A DNA stretch of 64,000 nucleotides, taken from contig QVRM01005487.1 of assembly GCA_003439945.1 (NCBI GenBank), positions 22,119-86,118 of the forward strand, in the 5' to 3' direction. The notes below the pieces were generated by a model, which saw only the letters and a list, made by a program, of their open reading frames with translations, was not told where the DNA came from and made no database searches. The translations under genes were made by a program, and so were the position numbers. This DNA is from Dermanyssus gallinae (taxonomy: Eukaryota > Arthropoda > Arachnida > Mesostigmata > Dermanyssidae). Positions 59,801 to 64,000 of this stretch are shown in pieces (the first letter of the stretch is position 1; each line of letters starts with the position of its first letter).

Positions 59801-61690
59801 TAAGTGTTATGTGCGCCACAGTGGCAAGGCAAACCGACATTCCTGCATTCCGGAAGACTCTACCGCTACTTTCCCGAACGCGATATTCGCCGAAGTGGAA
59901 GAAATAATGTGATTGTGTTCTAGCCAAGGAACTCTCTAACCAAGTAAAGAAATGTTTGGCATACAAGCGTGAATAGCAGTAGTGGTTTAAAAGGCTAATG
60001 CGGTGCTTTCAAAATAAGTGCATTGCTATGGACAATTATGAGCACGAAACTAGCTAGGTTTAAATGAGTTAGGATCTTCTGCTTTTTTTGTGTTGCTATA
60101 GAAAGCCCATGTACCAACATAAAAACGCTAAGGCCTGGTAAAATATAGAGACAGAGTGATGATGTATAATGCTATCTGACCAGTAAACACTAGAAACGGA
60201 TTAAATCAATTATTCCTAATGTAATGATTACATTGCTTTTTCGAGGAGACCTACGCATAGGGGCTTGTTAAAGCTGCGTAGTTTTAACCCCAGGTCTAGC
60301 GTTTCCAACGTGACCAGTCGCTAAAGTAGGTACGGTGCAACTGAATAAATAAACAGCTACAAACGGCCAAATACAACCGCTTCTCTCAACCTTGGGCCAA
60401 TCTCGGACTTCGATACGCGTGCGTGGTACAGCGCAGATCAACTCAGTGATGCTGCGATTAACCTGGTTTATATATATATATATATATATATAGAGAGAAA
60501 GAGAGAAAAAAAATATATATATATATGTGCCCAGAAAATATACATACAGACATTCACCATCGATTGTTTGCGCTGTCAAAATTAGTGTAGCCCAATTGCC
60601 TTCCCGGAAGTGCAGAAGTGTAGAGTGGACGAAGTTCAGCGATAAGAAACAAAGAGAATTAAGAGATTACGCTGTGAGAGTAAGAGAGCAAAAGCTGTTC
60701 CTCCGGCTGGCCTGCCAGCAAGCAAGCGAGAGATCAAAAACGAGATATAACGGAGAGAGAGAGAGAGAGACGTCGCAAAAGCAATGACTTCGTAGAAAAA
60801 AGCCACGAGCCTGCGCGGCTCGGTTTGCACACCGAACACAAAACGCATCTCAACGACGCACGCTAACCCACTGATTCATTCATGCGTAGGCAGGCCGCCG
60901 GTAGGTAGACAGGTATACACATTCACCGGTTCCCGTCTGTTCGTCCGTTTGCTGGTTCGTTCATTCATTGGTTTGTCCATCGTGTGGCATGTTGTGTGGC
61001 GAGGTGCAGGCGAGTTACAGACACCACCCGTGGCAGTTGTTGAAGACACCCTACAAGCTGCCGTAGCCCTTGTTGAAGCCGTTGACGGCCACGGTGGGTC
61101 GAGCAGGTCCGCTACGCTGAGGGCGCTGATCTGAACCGTGAGCGCTCACGGTGGGTGGTTGTATCGTCTCTGTATATCATCGTGTCTGTTGTGCATCACC
61201 GTGCGAAGCAAGCCTTACTCATCGCATACTGCGCGCACTATAGAAGAGGACAGCGTACGGCCGGGAGACTCTAAAGGGGTGAATAGGCGAGAGAGAGAGA
61301 ATCAGAGAGAGAGAGAGAGATACTAGATAGATCGCAGAGGTCGTTCGGACGACGACGACGACGACGAAGACCTCGATGAGGTTAGGCGAGACCTCGCGCG
61401 CGCCGACACAACAAACGCGAGATGGCCCGAGCATGATCCAATTGACACGGTCACGGACTGGACCTTCACTAATAACAGATATGTATACGCTCGTAGATTG
61501 ATCGAAGGATGCGCGTTGCTTGCACTATACGTCAGTATATGCAGCGTGAGGTGAGGTTATATTAACGTGATCGTGATGAGGGTGATGATGATGATGACGA
61601 TGACAACGACGTTGACGACCGAATCAACTTAGTCAGTACCAAGAAGCAGCAATGACGATTTGACACTTGTGGCCACACTCGTGGCACCTC
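56861..61690. other. No gene recognised; simple repeats
   Basis: (CT)n at 56842-56866 runs into a TA tract at 56867-56887. Further TA tracts lie at 58039-58056, 58980-59000 and 60472-60491, a G-rich run at 59275-59298, and (GA)n at 61288-61322. Open frames such as 57690-58013 (plus) and 58618-59040 (minus) have no recognised domain. Confidence 0.4.
59275..59298 (+). repeat. G-rich tract with quadruplex potential
   Basis: Runs of 11, 7 and 4 guanines are separated by single adenines, which satisfies simple G-quadruplex rules on the plus strand. Confidence 0.7.
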
Positions 61691-61747
61691 ACCACACTTC
61701 ACCCCATTCGATCAACCCCCTCAAACCTTCCTCCCGGCTGCGCCACT

Positions 61748-61765
61748 CCCCCCCCCCCCCCCCCC
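61748..61765. repeat. Poly-C tract
   Basis: Eighteen consecutive cytosines; the length is prone to sequencing error. Confidence 0.9.
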
Positions 61766-61906
61766 GGAACATGGAGGCATTCTGGAGGCAGCTGCGGCTG
61801 GGTTTGTCGGTTGTCGGTTGTTCGTTGTCGATTGCCGAGGCCGGCCGATCTGTTTGTTGCTGAGTCGAACAACACGATTGCAATGGAGGCGTGGATCCAA
61901 TTTGGA

Positions 61907-62413
61907 TTAGTGTGTGAGACCAGCGGAACTGGTTGCATCCAATGGCCATGTGAGTAGCTCTCTCGTGAGGTTGTTGTTGGAGCAGCAGCAGCCGTTGCCG
62001 CCGCAGCCACACGAGTAAACAAGTACCATTTGCGGTACCAATTCGGGTACTTTTTTCTTAATTCGAAAAAGTAACGCAAGTACCGCGCGTAAGCCGCTTG
62101 AAAAACACTTGTATGAACGTAGTAGGTAGGAATCGTAGTGGTTCTCGTAGTAGTAGTAGAGAAGTAGTTGTTGTTGTTTTCGCAGAACAAATGACATGAA
62201 GACATCAGCAGCAGCAGCAGCAATGGGAGAGGAATGCAGCTTGTAGTAGACGAGACCACACCGAGAGTTACGAGAAACCAACTTGTTTTTTGGCCGTATT
62301 CCTTCATAATTTGACCGACGATCCAATCGTGTTGATGTCGTTGACGTACCCAACGCCGAATCTGTGCCCAAAGCCTGTGAGTCATGACTGTTGTCATCGC
62401 CGCCAGTGCTCAA
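61907..62413 (-). other. Overlapping open frames, unidentified
   Basis: Two minus-strand frames of 168 and 232 codons overlap. The longer starts MTTVMTHRLWAQIRRWVRQR and has a hydrophobic stretch (WFLVTLGVV, LPLLLLLLMS), then low-complexity Asn/Thr/Ala runs. Neither shows a known domain. The trinucleotide-repeat composition could by itself keep frames open, so coding status is doubtful. Confidence 0.2.
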
Positions 62414-62419
62414 ATCTCT

Positions 62420-64000
62420 GAACTAACCCCTGAAATCTCTGAACTAATCAGTACTTAACTAGAGAATACAAATGTGTATTCATTCAGGCAGTCAACTGAT
62501 GACTGATGCTAGGAGGATTCCCCCCGTCTACTCCAGTCGCGTGCTTGGCATGGGCAGGACTGCTCGACGGAACCGAAAGGAGATTGTCCGGTAGAGGTAC
62601 TTGCGTTGCGGCCCGAACCGGCGAGAGACGATTTGTAATTTTACACAAAATGAAAATAAGTCACGACCTGCTGTTACGCGAACGGATGCCAGAGTTTCCG
62701 ATGGTGTATGACAACTGCTATAAGGTATTGAACATTTGGTACCCGGCCCGGTATTTTTTAGAGATGCAACCTATTTGAGTTAGTCAAAGATAGCGGCTGG
62801 CGGAACATTCTAATCGCATGAGGAGAAGGCAATGAGAGCACCGCTAAGAGAGTAGCCAAAGAGGCGACTACAGATACCTCGACTAGCCAAAAATCATAAC
62901 CGCCAGAAGGTAGACGTAATAGGAAATAACTTTACGCAATTTTCGAAAATCCTAATGATCCCGAAAGGGCCTTTAAATCCTCGACCCCCATTTTCCAATT
63001 GGCTAAAAATTAATTCAGTTGTTCATAAGCTTCTTAACTTTTTAGGAATTCCGGGGAAAACTGTCCTGGTTTCCGCTTTTGAAAGGTCTGATGTGAAAAT
63101 TCTTCTCCCAGTCAGCCTGTACCTGTTCCACAGACTTAAACAGTCAAAAATGACATCGAACACAACCGTTTACCCAGCCTGCGTACATATGCAATATGGA
63201 CGTGTACTGAGAATGCCTGCGAACGCACAGAACTCGTGTGATCGCACTTACTGCTTTAAAATCTTTAAGTATTAGGAATAAGCAGTACGACTGAGACCCA
63301 AACTCAACCTTGAGCCTTCACTCGATTTTTACACCGTATACAAATTATACTACAGATGCAAGCTTAAGCACTTAAACTTTGTAGGCTGGTACGCATATTA
63401 CCCAGAGGTGACAGAGAACCATGCTCAGTAGTCCTCACAACAGCGTTTGTCTATTTTATAAAAAGCAAGCATCTCGCATCGTTGGTTGAACTTATGTGCA
63501 TGTCTACATTAATGGCAACTCTTCCAAGACAGAATGCTAATATCTCAACATTTTGCCAAGTAAGCAAGCGTAATCTTGCGAGTGTGCAGCTTAGGGCAGT
63601 ACCATTCAAAACTGCGCCTATACTGTCAGTAGAACAAAAACAAATAAAGAAGCCCGAGTTGGCGGAGAGCGACATATGCTCTGCAGCACGTTCACCGATG
63701 TCTTTCGACATGATAGCGCGGTCGACCCGAATACTTAAGAAGAGCTTAGGCTAATAATAATAATAATAATAATGGCTTCACGCCCTCTCATGAGCTTGGC
63801 ACCATGCTGGATCTTAACTCCTTCCGCATGGTGTCGGCCATTAGGATACGCTATCTTTGAGCCGTTCTCATTCCTTGGACTGGTGGAGTCTGACGGCAGG
63901 CTCACAAGACATTTGGAGGATAGTACGGAATAGTAAGACAACTAGCAGTGGAAACAATGAGTTGTAACCTAATGGGGTTGCCATCTCTATCCTGTTCAGG
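62420..64000. other. No gene recognised
   Basis: Mixed sequence with an (AAT)n run at 63752-63773. Frames at 62506-62778 and 63482-63754 (plus) have no recognised domain. Confidence 0.35.

Overview
The window is a stretch of an intron-rich animal nuclear chromosome, most likely from an arthropod and perhaps a chelicerate such as a mite or tick. The reasons are spliced genes with GT-AG introns, a mitochondrial succinyl-CoA ligase alpha gene and an OSCP1 gene with metazoan-style exons, a nuclear tRNA-Arg gene, tRNA-derived SINEs, CR1/jockey-like, R1-like and other non-LTR retrotransposon relics, Tc1/mariner relics, and about thirty (TA)n microsatellites. The species assignment is inference; nothing in the sequence fixes it.

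Layout. From 3168 to 11423 on the plus strand I can assemble six exons whose phases agree exactly into a 1209-residue nuclear protein with two N-terminal zinc fingers and a long glutamine-rich centre. Its intron 2 carries a dead CR1/jockey-like reverse transcriptase and its intron 4 a SINE body. From 21850 down to about 18845 on the minus strand lie four exons of SUCLG1, the alpha subunit of mitochondrial succinate-CoA ligase. At 30370-30442 there is an intact tRNA-Arg(CCG) gene. From 33233 down to 31509 (minus) is a broken LINE. From 41757 down to 35748 (minus) are six exons of OSCP1 (organic solute carrier partner 1), with a large foldback element in intron 2.

The right-hand part, 42-64 kb, is gene-poor. 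It holds a degenerate mariner (43567-44711), an R1-like endonuclease relic (about 46080-47040, minus), two tandem tRNA-SINEs (47478-47945), a second LINE relic (48130-49100), a degenerate Tc1/mariner-superfamily transposase (52790-53480), a 0.8-kb minisatellite with a 22-bp unit (53659-54465), and long CAA/CAG/GA-type low-complexity tracts.

The genes do not form a pathway or operon; they are ordinary neighbours in a eukaryotic genome. I found no convincing new multi-gene system. The observations most worth checking are the Q-rich zinc-finger gene, a SINE family present in four copies, a perfect 22-bp hairpin beside TA repeats, the foldback element next to an OSCP1 splice acceptor, the apparently missing GT donor of OSCP1 exon 2, and the minisatellite.
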